NCBI GenBank assembly: GCA_034401795.1
Contig: CM067369.1
Coordinates: 188,936,742-189,000,741, forward strand
DNA length: 64,000 nucleotides
Origin: Chaetoderma sp. LZ-2023a
Taxonomy: Eukaryota > Mollusca > Caudofoveata > Chaetodermatida > Chaetodermatidae
Direction of reading: 5' to 3'
Below the pieces are notes generated by a model. That model was not told the origin of the DNA and made no database searches. It saw only the letters and a program-made list of their open reading frames with translations. Below, piece by piece: positions 29,835-41,263 of the stretch (the first letter of the stretch is position 1; each line of letters opens with the position of its first letter). A program made the translations under genes and the position numbers.

Positions 29835-31850
29835 GAGGATCTTCACCTAGGCAAATTAACGTCGTCTCATGCAATATCGATCGCACATTGTGTGCAGATT
29901 CCTTCCGTCGGAGGCAGACTTCAACTGTTCTCAAACCAGTGGGAACAGGTCATGCAAGATTGTTTGGTCTGTCAATGGTTAAGAAACGGGTACGAACCGG
30001 ACTGGCTCATCTGTCAATCATTAGTTCCATTAACATCGACTCCAGTGTGGACTCCCGTTCCAAGGGAATCCGATCGTCTAGAGGCCATTTGCTCAGAAAT
30101 CGAAAGTCATCAGTGGAAGAATGCGATTCACTTAGTCCGCAATCAGTCATCCCCAGGCTTCTATTCGATGATGTTCCTCGTTCCGAAACTCACCGGAGGG
30201 TGAAGACCGATTCTCAATCTTAAACCGTTAAACAAGTTTATTCTGTCACCAAAGTTTCAGATGGAGACTGTAGCGGCAGTGATGTCAGGTTTGAGGAAAG
30301 GCATGTGGGCAGTGTCGATAGATCTGAAGGATGCATATTTTCATATTCCAATGTCAATTCCTTTTCAGAAATACCTTTACTTTGCATTCCAAGACAATGT
30401 TTGGGAATTCAATGCGCTTCCATTCGCCATGACCACAGCACCGAGGGTCTTCACCAAAGTGGTCCTCTCCATGACTTCTTATCTTCGCAGGAGAAACATA
30501 GCTGTTCATACTTACATAGACGACTGGCTGCTGAAGGCGGGGAATCCAGTCAATCTGCGCAACAATCTTCAGGTAGTCCTAGCCTTACTAAAGGATCTAG
30601 GATGGATTGTGAATCTAGAGAAATTAGAATTGACTCCATCCCAGGAGTTTGTTTATCTGGGAATATTTTTCAATCTCAGGGATGGCGTAGCTTTTCCGGC
30701 GGAGAGCAGAGTCAAGAGCCTGATTGCAGTTTTGGAGTCGGTTTCTCTAGGAGCATATCTGACGACTTACTAGTGTCTCTGGAGAAAGTGGTTTCTTATG
30801 CAGCACTCAGGCGCAGGCTGATTCAGATGTATTTAATGTTCTGGTCTCAGAAAACGGATCCGTTATCTCTGAGAATTCCAGTAAAAGAACCATTGATATT
30901 CCATCTTCAGTGGTGGTTATCAGAACAGAATCTCCTGCGAGGTGTTCCTCTACAACCTCCTCAACCACAGATGTCCATCTTTACAGATGCGTCGACGATG
31001 GGTTGTGGAGCGGTATTGGACAAGCGATCAGTGTCAGGGAAATGGGATCGGACCAATGCGCAGAAACATATCAATGTTCTCGAATTATTAGCGGTGGTAT
31101 TAGCACTTCGAAAGTTCGAGAATTTAATCCATGACAAGATTGTCCTAATAAGGACAGACGACTCAACAGTGGTGTCTTATTTGAACCGCCAAGGTGGGAC
31201 GAGGTCACCAGAGTTGTATATGATGATATGGAACCTTCTGCTGTGGTGCCAAGAGAGGAATATTATTCTTCGGGCAGCACACATTCCAGGAAGACTGAAC
31301 CTCTTAGCAGATGCGCTCAGTCGAAGGATGGTTTGTCGTCCGACGGAATGGCAGCTCAACCAATCGGTAGCGGAGGTTCTATTCAAACATTGGGGCAAAC
31401 CAAATGTGGATCTATTTGTGATGAAACTAAACGCAATGATGTTCACATACGTGTCACCGATCCCGGACCCGCTAGCCTTGGCAGTAGACGCACTGGCGAT
31501 AAGTTGGAAAGGAATGTACGCGTATGCGTATCCTCCAACGATTCTCATCCCAAAAGTTCTGCTGGAAAAGATAAGAGAGGGAGTATGCCAAGTACAACTG
31601 ATCACCCCTCATTGGCCAGGTCGATCATGGTTTACGGATCTGCTGTACCTTCTGGTCTGCAATCCAATCCCTCTTCCAGACCGAAGGGATCTAATCACTC
31701 AGAACAAGGGTCTGTGTCTTCACGACAGGCCGGAAATGTTCAAATTGACTGCATGGATGTTGTCAAGCAGCGTGCAATTGAGGGTGGCTTTTCTGAGCAA
31801 GCAGCGAAGTTTGTCGCATCAGCCAGAAGAGGGTCAACCACCAAAACATA
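29835..31850 (+). pseudogene. element 3 reverse transcriptase / RNase H, broken
   Basis: The palm begins with WEQVMQDCLVCQWL and SSPGFYSMMFLVPKLTGG. The conserved Trp of the GGWRP motif is then TGA (near 30204). The frame continues with LNLKPLNKFI, SIDLKDAYFHIPM, TTAPRVFT, the intact YIDDW near 30510 and YLGIFFNL, with a stop near 30771. RNase H (IFTDASTMGCGAVLD, HINVLELLAVVLAL, IRTDDSTVVSYLNRQGG, HIPGRLNLLADALSRR) and the NVDLFVMKLNAMMFTYVSPI tail follow in a shifted frame and overlap the start of the recombinase. Catalytic residues survive, but the gene is interrupted at least twice. Confidence 0.88.
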
Positions 31851-32751
31851 ATTATAGAATCAACAAATTTGCAGAATGGTGCCAGGGAAGAGATATTAAT
31901 CCCTTATCTGCATCTGTTCAACACGTAGCAGATTTTATCTGTCATTTATACGAAGTTGAAAAACTTGTACCTTCAACCCTAGCAGCATAAGTCTGCGTTA
32001 GCTTCAGTCATTCCCAGTCTGGCCATTGAAGGAGTGGAGAATGACACTTTGAATGAAGTTATTAAAGGAATGAGCAATCTGCGACCTAGACAGCCAATTC
32101 CTATCCCAGCATGGAGTCTCTTGTTCTACAGGTTTTAGGGCATGCTCCCTTTGAACTGATTAGATCTATAGATATTAAACTGTTAACTGTTAAATCAGTT
32201 TTCTTGGTTGCAGCAGCATCGGCGAGAAGGAGATGTGAGATTCATGCACTATCTGCCGAGCAAGACCGTTTTGTCATCACGGGTGAAGGTTTAAGACTAC
32301 TTCCACGTCTTTGTCTCCTGGCAAAGAATCAGTCACTTAAATATCCAGGTCAACCGATCAATTTGCGATGTTTAGTTAGACATGACCCAAGCTCTTCTGC
32401 TTGGTGTCCTGTCAGATGTCTGAAAATGTATAAGAAACATACTGAGGAGTGGAGAGATGAACGAAATCTCCGTGGTTATGTCTCAAAACTCCTCATTTGC
32501 ACGCCTCGAAAGATACTATTTCTCATTGGGTAGTTGATGCTATTCAGATGTCGTAGCAGATTGATCGTGCGAACGCCCATCTGGTCCGAGCATTAGCAGC
32601 AGCATCGGCCCCTTTTAAGGGTGTCTCATTAGAGGAGGTGATGTCTGTAGCACAATGGCATGCCGAGTCATCATTTACTGATTTCTACCTTCGTGACATC
32701 TCCAGCGCACTTAATCTGGTAGCCTTCGCCAATTTGTCAAACCTTAGTTAA
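31753..32751 (+). pseudogene. element 3 tyrosine recombinase, broken
   Basis: It starts MDVVKQRAIEGGFSEQAA with a good ATG. Single-base losses near 31848 and 31985 shift the frame, and the region after 32460 is broken again. The catalytic motifs are still legible: SARRRCEIHAL (Arg), AHLVRA (His, Arg) near 32577 and WHAESSFTDFYLRD (Tyr) near 32685. Confidence 0.87.
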
Positions 32752-33182
32752 ACCACATCCGACCACTTTTTCACAGACATCGCACGTTACTTCCTCCTAC
32801 ACTGAGCAAGAGCCATGCACATGACCAGTGAACGACTGTGGATTGGGCCAAGCTCCTGGGATGATCAAGAAAGAACAAACACTCAAAATGGTGAGTGTTT
32901 GCATTAATTAAGTGACTAATAATAATAATTTACTTACAGTCGAAATACCAGACTGCTTAGGTAAATAGTCTGGTGTAAGAGTATACTTATCCTCTCAAAC
33001 AGACATTAGACTCATTCCAATATGAAAACTTAATCGATATACTGATATTTTTTCAAAATTAGAAACTGTAGTAGCTTCTTTTCACTCTACTGGACTGCCC
33101 TAGCTGAGGCTTGGGGCTGCCACGGGTCTGGTGGGTGTTGTATCCCCTTTTTTCTACAGCCCTCTGGATTTTGTGCGGACAA

Positions 33183-33211
33183 AAGAGGGGGGTGGGGGGT
33201 GGAGGAGCGCG
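33183..33211 (+). other. element 3 G-run upstream of the ICR
   Basis: AAGAGGGGGGTGGGGGGTGG followed by AGGAGCGC, 160-190 bp before the ICR, matching the position of the G-run in elements 1, 4 and 5. Confidence 0.5.
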
Positions 33212-33371
33212 ATCTAGACCATGGAAGTTTAGCACTCTGAGTCATATAGCAGAACCCAAGCGTTTGCCAGGGTTCTAGTCTCTTCACAACCTTCTCTGTT
33301 GGATGGTTGATGAGTGGTGGTTCGAGCCTCACCTCCTCCCACTGGTATTTCTTGGCTGTTGAAATCCGGAG

Positions 33372-33479
33372 TTTATCATAATACCGGTAGTACATCTGGT
33401 AAGTATTAATCGAAGTAGAATCAAAAAAGCATCCGCTTTTGTTTCTACGAGAATTCTTAATACTTACCAGATGTACTAT
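33372..33479. repeat. element 3 internal complementary region
   Basis: GTACATCTGGTAAGTATTAA then TCGAAGTAGAATCAAAAAAG, then CATCCGCTTTTG ... CTTACCAGATGTACTA. The first half is complementary to 27062-27095 and the second to 33690-33746, allowing for small indels. Read on the other strand, the circle junction is ...TTTTTTGATTCTAC. Confidence 0.92.
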
Positions 33480-33979
33480 GGCCCTGCCTCAGCCGTCCCG
33501 CTGAGGTGAGGCTGAGCTGCTTTCGCTGTTTGTCAAGGCAAATATAAGATGAATCTGACTGTGATTGGGAATTGACTCGGTACCTGGGGCTATGGTAATT
33601 CCCCGGACACAGTATGGGCAGGACCAGGAGAGTGCTGAGTTTTAATTGTTTATTTTGAGCTAGACTAGATAATAGACATTATCATAATAGTACATCTGGT
33701 AAGTATTAAGAATTCTCGTAGAAACAAAAGCGGATGCTTTTTTGATACACTAGTATAGCGGCTCTAAATTCAATAATATTCAGAATTATAAAAAGTTACA
33801 TGTAGGTGCCCCTACTAGGCAGGTGGAATGTACACAGTCATGCACATGTCAGACCCCCACCTCTGTGCATGTGCATACTGGTACTTCCGTTTTCTAATAT
33901 ATTGGCTTATCAGCAACATTGAAAACAATTTCAAGCTCTTTTGTTGAATTTTCTCTCAATTTCTTTCATCCATTTCACT

Positions 33980-34027
33980 ATGGCTGAATCCAAAGCGTCA
34001 GAGGAGTCTGCCTCATCATCCATTAAG
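33980..34027 (+). CDS. element 4 gag exon 1
   Basis: Sixteen codons (MAESKASEESASSSIK) ending at a phase-0 GTGATA donor, at the place equivalent to exon 1 of element 1 (MAERNTSPQ...). The ATG has the context TCACT-ATG-G. Confidence 0.55.
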
Positions 34028-35481
34028 GTGATATTGTTCCATATATTATTTAAAGACTTGTAACTTTATATGTTACTGGTTTTCGTTCGCGGCCGACCTG
34101 ACGTTAGCGCATTTTTAGGTGCTGGGAATCCTTTTTAAATTATCCCAGCGCCTAAGTTCTACTAATCCCTTGTGTCTTTGTGTACACAGGCTCATCTTAG
34201 GATGGTAGAGATCCTGTTCTTCACTCAGAAGTTGATCACATCTCGTTTTTCTGACTTATCATCTGATATGTCTAAGGGTCGGAGATATAAGATGAAAAAT
34301 ATCTCCCTCCTTTGGTCCCATTCCCTTCATCAGACTACAGACCCGGCGGATGGTATTGACGTGTTTTCTGCACAAGAGGATGGTTTACCTGTGCTCAGGA
34401 TAAGGGAGTTAATTAGTTATGGCACCTAATTATTTGAAATTTTTATCAATTTTTGCTGCCATCCTTATTGCACTGTATTCTCTCTTGTGGTTGTGCATGG
34501 GTTCTCAGATATATAATTTATATAGTATTATATTATTCTTGAGTGATGAATGTATGTATTCCTAGGTATTTCTTGCATTCATAGTCTGATATCTCCTCCC
34601 CTTGACGGGGCTTTTGCATTGAGGTTTGATGTCATAATCAGCCAGTTTTTTCCCTTTTCCTTGATGTCATAATCTTGTTTTAATAATAGAGGATCTCTTG
34701 ATGTCATTATCATTATTATTTTATGAATGTGTAGAGATAACTGGGTGTCATAATCAGTCTCTAGTTTCTNNNNNNNNNNNNNNNNNNNNNNNNNNNNNNN
34801 NNNNNNNNNNNNNNNNNNNNNNNNNNNNNNNNNNNNNNNNNNNNNNNNNNNNNNNNNNNNNNNNNNNNNNNNNNNNNNNNNNNNNNNNNNNNNNNNNNNN
34901 NNNNNNNNNNNNNNNNNNNNNNNNNNNNNNNNNNNNNNNNNNNNNNNNNNNNNNNNNNNNNNNNNNNNNNNNNNNNNNNNNNNNNNNNNNNNNNNNNNNN
35001 NNNNNNNNNNNNNNNNNNNNNNNNNNNNNNNNNNNNNNNNNNNNNNNNNNNNNNNNNNNNNNNNNNNNNNNNNNNNNNNNNNNNNNNNNNNNNNNNNNNN
35101 NNNNNNNNNNNNNNNNNNNNNNNNNNNNNNNNNNNNNNNNNNNNNNNNNNNNNNNNNNNNNNNNNNNNNNNNNNNNNNNNNNNNNNNNNNNNNNNNNNNN
35201 NNNNNNNNNNNNNNNNNNNNNNNNNNNNNNNNNNNNNNNNNNNNNNNNNNNNNNNNNNNNNNNNNNNNNAATCAGTCTCTAGTTTCTAACATTCTCATGT
35301 TATCCCTGGCTGTGGTTTTTATTCCTTGTTTTTTTTATGAAGATATCTGATATCTGTCCCTTCGGGGTTGTCAATAATAAAAGTGGTTGTCTCCCCCATC
35401 AAGTTTTTTTTTGTTATTTACATTTTTTAACAAAATTAACAAACTAAAATTCCAATTCTCTTCGTATGTCTACCTTTGCAG
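34028..35481 (+). other. element 4 gag intron (predicted), contains gap
   Basis: From GTGATA to CTACCTTTGCAG. It contains the second N gap and an 85-codon open stretch at 34172-34429 (MVEILFFTQKLITSRF ...) after an acceptor-like GTGTACACAG. There is no clear GT donor after it and no convincing match in element 1, so I do not call it an exon. Several copies of a TGATGTCATAATCAG-type motif occur near 34626-34760. Confidence 0.45.
34770..35269. other. assembly gap (500 N)
   Basis: Exactly 500 N. The 18 bases AATCAGTCTCTAGTTTCT stand immediately before the gap and again immediately after it, so the two contigs overlap and the true gap is probably zero or negative. Confidence 0.99.
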
Positions 35482-37418
35482 AAGTCATCATGTCCATCTT
35501 GTATGAAGAATCTTAAGGCTAGATTCTTCCCCCACCTCTGCCCATCTTGCACCGATTGTAGGCTATCTAACAAATGTGTTATTTGTAAAGAGGGGGGGAG
35601 GGGAAGGGTGGAGATCTAACCTCTGAATTCTTCTGCTCCCAGGCAAGGGTGATGGCAGAGGATAGCAAGAGGGTGAGGAAGAAGGAGAAGGGTAAGAAGA
35701 AGGCCTCCGAGAAGGGTGAGCTGAAGGCCTTCAAGGTAGAGTTAGTGAGTGAAATGCGCAGGACTTTGAAGGATCTGATGCCTGACATGCTTTGCGACAT
35801 GTTGCCGGGCACAGGTGTTTCAACTTCATGCGCATCGACCTCAGTGCAGGTGGCCCCTGTCCCTGGATCATGCCCTCCTAGTTCATACAAAGTTAGTGAT
35901 CCAGGGGCGGCCGACTTGTACCCAGGCTTGATGTTCGCATCGCCTGGTGATCCAGTGGCGCGAGTGGCATCAGGAGGGACCTAAACAGCGGGCCTGGCCA
36001 CGATCACTCACAGAGTACCCCCGTCATCTGCCTCCAGGCATTCTCTTGGCCAGTCTGGGTTAGCTTTCTTTGCTAACCGGGAGTCTAACTTTCCTGACCA
36101 GGAAGATGACGGCCCACGGGACGATCATGAAGCCATGGATGCGAGCGTTTACACTTCCCTCATGGGAAGTGCAGCCACTCACACCTATGGTACCATTCCC
36201 TCGGGAGCGTGTTTAATGATTCAACCTGTAGGCCGATTAGGAGCGGACAGCCACCGTATAAGATAGCACGCTTAGCCGTGGAATCTTATACGGATGACCC
36301 GGAGCACCCTAGTGTGGCTTTTGCCCCTCACATGAGCGCGGCCTGCCCATGGAGAATGTCATGCCAGCCCTCGCGGGCCCGTATGCATTCCCCAGGCAGT
36401 CGGGTACATATGTAACCTTCTCCATGGCGCCACCTGTGAATGCCGTTGAAGATGACGAGGGCCTGCTGTTCGTTGGCAATTCACAGGTGGCCATGGACGA
36501 GGACTGGTCTGACGCGTGCGCGTGGCTCCTCACTGTCAGACCAGAGCTCTCCGTGGATAAAACGGCTGCCAGTAACCCATGGGCGTGGTTACAGGCTAAG
36601 CTGTTGGCCACTGCATATCGCAGATATGTTCGTTGCGGCAGAAGAGTCGATTAGACCGTTGCCGAGTTACTGCCAGTCAGTACTCCGTATGGTCTAGCGC
36701 TCAGACCGAGCGTGGACAACCGCGCCGCTCTGGTTGAAGACGCATGGCCAGGCTCTCGTGCTGACACAGGAGCACTGCGCTCGGGTGCTATGCGCTCAGC
36801 AGATGCCCCACTGTGTGATACTGAGGAGAGTTCATAAGCAGCTATTAGTGTGCTGTCTCACGTCTCTCAACTGCTATCAAGGGTAGTAGCAGCCTCGGTT
36901 CACCAGCAACCTAGTCCAGTCACAGTCCAATGAGCCATCCAGGGTGGTATTAACCTGGCATTGGACTGTTTGATTAGGTCGGTGACAAGTCACTGAGAAC
37001 GAGGCGCACGTTTGCACTGGACAATTTGTGCCTCTCCCAGGAGCTCAAGTCACGCTTATTGCAAGTGCCGATGGTGGGCCCTGGTCTGTTTGGAGGTGAG
37101 GGTTGTCGCCACCTCCAAGAGACAGTGAATTTGGTCAACAATCAGAGGGCGTTGCGCGCACAATTTGAAGTGTTGCGCAGAGAACACGTGCATGTTCAGC
37201 CCTCGACTGTTCAACAGCAGTATGCTGGTGGCGGTGTTGGCAGTGTCAGACCAGCAGGCCGGCCGGGTTCAGGAACCTCGCCGGCCGCGCCAGCAGCAGC
37301 GTGCTGCTGTATGCTCCCAGCGCTCCAAGAGCAGCCAGCCAGACAGCAGCCCACACACCGAGGTGTTCGTGGCGCTGGACACGGCGCGCGGGGAGAAGCA
37401 CGTGGTAACCAGGCCTGA
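35482..37418 (+). pseudogene. element 4 gag exon 2, broken
   Basis: Phase-0 start after the CAG acceptor: KSSCPSCMKNLKARFFPHLC, then PSCTDC and CVIC, the same zinc-cluster spacing as element 1. A TAA near 35617 ends this frame. The basic region (SKRVRKKEKGKKKASEKGE) and EMRRTLKDLMPDMLCDMLPG lie in another frame, and further stops occur near 35982 and 36651. The last piece (37026-37418) keeps GPGLFGGEGCRHLQETVNLV and an RG-rich tail. Similarity to element 1 Gag runs along the whole length. Confidence 0.82.
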
Positions 37419-37441
37419 TGGCCTAAAAGAAATTTTGGCTT

Positions 37442-39300
37442 GCACAGGTACCACTCTGGTGTTGTCACACGTACCAGAGACACGCCCACTTCTAAAATTT
37501 ATGTGCACCCCGTTAACCCTAGCTGCACCAGTGGGAGGTCGTTTGACTTTCCACATTCAGGAGTGGGAGCAGTTAATTCAGGACCGCTTAGTCTTGCAAT
37601 GGCTTTCGCGCGGATACAGTCGAGAGTGGATAATATGTCCGCCATTGCATCTGTCTCTGGTACCTGTCTGGCCTCAAATTTCAAGAGGTCCAGACAAGCG
37701 GTTGTGCATAGAAGAGGAGATAGAATCTCTAATTCTAAGAGAAGCAATTCAAACGGCGCAAGATTTCCCGGGCTTCTATCTATTCAACCATGTTTCTTGT
37801 GACAAAGAACAGCGTGGGGGGGGGGGAGCCCAATTCTCAACCTCAAACCTCTAAACAAGTTTATAGACACGCCAAAAATGGAAACAATAAAATCAGCTTC
37901 GATAGGTCTGAAAGATGCTTATTTCCACATTCCCATTGCAAGGAGTTTTCGTCGGTTCCTGAGATTTGCTTTTCAGGGATGCCATTGGGAATTCAAAGTT
38001 TTCCCATTCAGAATTTCGACGGCTCCGATGGTCTTCACTTGAGTGGTCCTTGCTATCACAGCTTTCCTCCACAGGAGAACTATAGCGGTTCACACTTATA
38101 TAGATGACTGGTTGCTAAAAGCACACAACCCAGAAAGCTTGACAGCAAATCTGGAGATAGTTGTGAAAACTCTCACAGATTTAGGCTGGATAATCAGCTT
38201 TCAAAAATCAGAGCTGCCTCCATCCCAGAAGTTTGTTTACCTGGGTATGTTCTTCGATCTGGAGATAGGATATGTTTATCCATCCCAGGAGATAGTGGAA
38301 AATCTCCTGTCGTGCATTCAATTGGTTTGCAGCAGTCGTTATATTCTAGCACGAGTCTAGCTGAGAATGCTAGGTTTGATGGTTTCAATGGAACCAGTCA
38401 TTCCTCAGGCGGCCTCGCACAGGCGGCTGATTCAGCTTTTTCTCCTGACTCAAGTGTTGGATCCTCTCATTCATCACCTTCATTGGTGGATGGAGAGAGA
38501 GAATCTCCTGGCGGGGGTCATGCTGACCCTCCCCACCCTCAAGAAATGATGTTTACAGATGCATCGATGGAGGGATGGGGAGCTTTCCTGGATGAAGCCA
38601 CAATATCAGGGCTTTGGAATCTGGATCAGTCAAAGGAGCATATCAACATGTTTGAATTACGAGCTGTAATCCTAGGCCTGGAACACTTCTTAAAGGAAGT
38701 GGAGGGAAAGTTTGTGTTGATACGTTCAGACAACTCAACAGTAGTGAGTTACATAAACCGCCAGGGCGGAACGAAGTCGCCCAGTCTCTGTATGATGACA
38801 TGGAAACTGCTTTGCTGGTCATATGATCACCTTCAAAGCAGTTCATATTCCGGGAAGGCTGAATCTGTTAGCAGACTCATTGAGCCGAAGGATGAGCATT
38901 CTGCATACGGAATGGCAACTAAATCAATGTGTGGCGGATCATCTGTTTGGGGGGAACCCAACATAGATTTATTTGCAATGAAGAAGAATGCGAAGATGAC
39001 GACGTACGTTTCTCCGATTCCAGATCCAGGCGCTATCGCAATAAATGCACTAGCTACATGTGTATCAGTTGGAAGGGAATGTATGCATACGCATACCCTC
39101 CAACAATCCTGATTCGTCAGAAAATCAAACAGGAGGAATGCCAACTGCTTCTGATCGCCCCGAATTGGCCAAGCCGATCATGGTTTACGGATCTGCTGGA
39201 CATTCTGGTCTGCAATCCAGTTCCTCTGCCTCTGATGGACACTATTATCTTCCAGGGCAAAACCCTTCACAACAATCCATCAATGTTCAATTGACTGCAT
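37442..39300 (+). pseudogene. element 4 reverse transcriptase / RNase H, broken
   Basis: It begins like element 1 (EWEQLIQDRLVLQWLSRGYS, RLCIEEEIESLI). The frame breaks at a G run near 37815 and around 37880, resumes with ITAFLHRRTIAVHTYIDDW (catalytic Asp pair intact near 38105) and YLGMFFDLE, and stops at 38358. RNase H motifs (FTDASMEGWGAF, FELRAVILGL, IRSDNSTVVSYINRQGG) are followed by a shift near 38820 and a tail with NIDLFAMKKNAKMTTYVSPI. The YR-type frame over this region also stays open for long stretches. Confidence 0.88.
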
Positions 39301-40312
39301 GGATGTTGTCAAGAAATCAGCAATTAAGGAGGGCTTTTCTGAGCAAGCAGCCAATTTTATGGCCAGAACCAGAAGGGGGTCAACCTCCAGAGCTTATAAT
39401 TATAAAATCAACAGATTTGCAGAGTGGTGCTCGCAGAAATATATCAATCTAATGGATGCATCTATTCAGGTAGTAGCTGATCTTCTCTGTCACCTGTATG
39501 ATTTCTATAGTCTTAAGCCTAATTCTATTGCTGGATATAAATCAGCATTAATAACTGTTATCCCTTGCTTGGCAAAGAGGGGTAGTGATGAAGTATGTGT
39601 TCTAAATACTCTTATCAAAGGTATGGGAAATCTTAGACCGAGAAATCCTCCACAGACACCGTCATGGAATCTTGATCTGGTTCTTCAAGTTTTGAGTGGT
39701 AAACCTTTTGAACCACTTAGTGCTATTTCTATAAAATTATTGACACTTAAAACTGTATTTTTAACTGCGGCAGCGTCAGCCAGATGCAGAAGTGAAATTC
39801 ATGCCTTGTCTGCTGAGCCTGACCAGTTTATAGTTACAGGTGAAGGCCTTAAGCTTCTACCAAGATTGAATTTCTTGGCTAAGAATCAATCTTTGAAATA
39901 TCTGGGTTAACCTATAATTTTACCTGCCTTAACCAGATATGATCCTGGTGCTAAAGCATGGTGTCCTGTCCATGCCTTAAATAAGTACAAGTAAATGACT
40001 CAGGTTTGGCGGACTGACCCATGCTCCCTATGGTTGTCATATATTGAACCTCATGGTAGGGCATCAAGCATCACCATTTCCAGATGGATAGTAGAATGCA
40101 TTCAATTCTGTCATAAGACAGCCACTGGAAAACAAATAGATAGAGCCAAGACTCATAGTGTCCTTGGCGAGGTAACTTCCACGGCATTATTTAATGGTGT
40201 TCCTGTTGAAGACATTATGTCAGTAGCCCAGTGGCACGGTGAATCGAGTTTTACCGACCATTATCTCCGTGACACTTCCAACCCGGTCGCCATCTCAGTC
40301 CTCAGAAAATAA
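39299..40312 (+). pseudogene. element 4 tyrosine recombinase, inactivated
   Basis: It starts MDVVKKSAIKEGFSEQAANF and can be followed to the end (DHYLRDTSNPVAISVLRK), with the same length as element 1. In-frame stops occur at about 39908 (after SLKYLG) and 39993. The His-x-x-Arg motif reads HSVLG near 40156, so the second catalytic Arg is replaced by Leu. SARCRSEIHAL keeps the first Arg and FTDHY keeps the Tyr. Confidence 0.88.
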
Positions 40313-40645
40313 TTCAGAGGTATTATTTGTAATTAGTTTTCCTCCTCTGCTATTTGCAAATATCACATTTGTTAGTAGAGAATCCCTACTATTTCCAGTT
40401 ACATTCTCTTCATCCAGTTGGGGGAAGAGGTGATTTCCGCGCTCAAGACATCAGAGGTCAGTATATGTGACCATTTTGTTTTTTGTCTTGTTGTTTGTTA
40501 TTATTTAATAGGGTGATGGTTAATGTCTCTTAACTGTGGTTCTTTCAGAGTTTTTGAAAATGAAGCAATTCTTCTTTTTCCGATGTCTAGTAATACTTGT
40601 TTTCAAGTATTAGACAACGTGCTAGTCATTAAGAGCAGTGGTTTT

Positions 40646-40690
40646 TTCCTTCCTCAGAAAGAGGGGGGTGGTTGGGGGGGGGGAGCGTAT
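40646..40690 (+). other. element 4 hairpin plus G-run upstream of the ICR
   Basis: TTTTTTCCTTCCTCAGAAAG followed by two G runs and ending GGGGAGCGTAT, about 190 bp before the ICR; same arrangement as in element 1. Confidence 0.5.
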
Positions 40691-40875
40691 TTGCCTTTTG
40701 ATCAATCTCTCTCCATCAGTCGATTATCCGATGCAAAATTCTATTCCTGGTTGTGTTTCAGACACAATTTCAGTTGTTTTTAATCTCTTGAAAATTCAAA
40801 GAGCTAGTCTCTTCGAGGGTGAACTGGGTTTAGGACCTTGCCTCCCCACCAAATTTACTTTCAAATTCTGGCTTT

Positions 40876-40978
40876 TGTCAAAAGTGTTAGGGAGGTAAGT
40901 ATGTTCTCATAATGTGAAATAAGAAAATTTATCAAATTTCTTTTTCACGAGTGAGATGACATACTTACCTCCCTAACA
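40876..40978. repeat. element 4 internal complementary region
   Basis: GTCAAAAGTGTTAGGGAGG ... TGTTCTCATAATGTGAAA is complementary to the left end at 27024-27066. AAAATTTATCAAATTTC ... CATACTTACCTCCCTAACA is complementary to the right end before 41263, apart from a few missing bases at the very tip. Confidence 0.9.
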
Positions 40979-41045
40979 GGATCCCGGCCTCTCCACCCCA
41001 CGGAGGCCTGGTCCTTTGGTTATTTGAATAGTTGCTTCCATGTCA

Positions 41046-41224
41046 GCCAATATTTAGTAACAGAAGTACCAGTATGCGCATGCGCAGAGGTGGTGTCTGA
41101 CATGTGCATGACTGTGTACATTCCACCTGCCCAGTAGGGGCACCTAACTTCTTATAATTCTGAATATTATTGAATTTAGAGCCAATATACTAGTATATCA
41201 AGAGTGTTAGGGAGGTAAGTATGT
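41046..41224. repeat. element 4 right inverted terminal repeat
   Basis: Inverted counterpart of 27041-27066 plus 33747-33909, including AGGTGGAATGTACACAGTCA in the left copy. Its TTGATATACTAGTAT (on the minus strand) shows what the left copy looked like before element 3 entered. Confidence 0.9.
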
Positions 41225-41263
41225 CATCTCACTCGTGAAAAAGAAATTTGATAAATTTTATTC

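Larger units (their letters stand above)
27062..33746 (+). mobile_element. decayed DIRS-like retrotransposon, element 3 (nested)
   Basis: 6.69 kb inserted in the left terminal repeat of element 4. The ends are fixed by its ICR (33372-33479): left TTGATTCTACTTCG, right GCGGATGCTTTTTTGAT. Inverted repeats are at 27081-27236 and 33550-33706. TTGAT stands at both ends and once in the restored target. It carries split gag, RT/RNase H and recombinase, all interrupted. It is the most divergent of the four element types. Confidence 0.9.
27024..41263 (+). mobile_element. decayed DIRS-like retrotransposon, element 4 (split by element 3)
   Basis: The left end TTTCACATCATGAGAACATAC and the right end ...GAAATTTGATAAATTTTATTC are both represented in an ICR at 40876-40978. 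The left inverted repeat is cut in two (27041-27066 and 33747-33909) by element 3; the right copy is 41046-41224. Gag, RT/RNase H and recombinase are present in order but broken by frameshifts, stops and a 500-N gap. It is closer to elements 1/2 than element 3 is, sharing long stretches of RT and recombinase. It sits inside the ~150-bp tandem array. Confidence 0.9.

Noticed and set aside
34172..34429. Internal exon in the element 4 gag leader
   Set aside because: It is open and preceded by ACACAG, but has no clear GT donor and no convincing similarity in element 1, where all frames of the corresponding region have stops.
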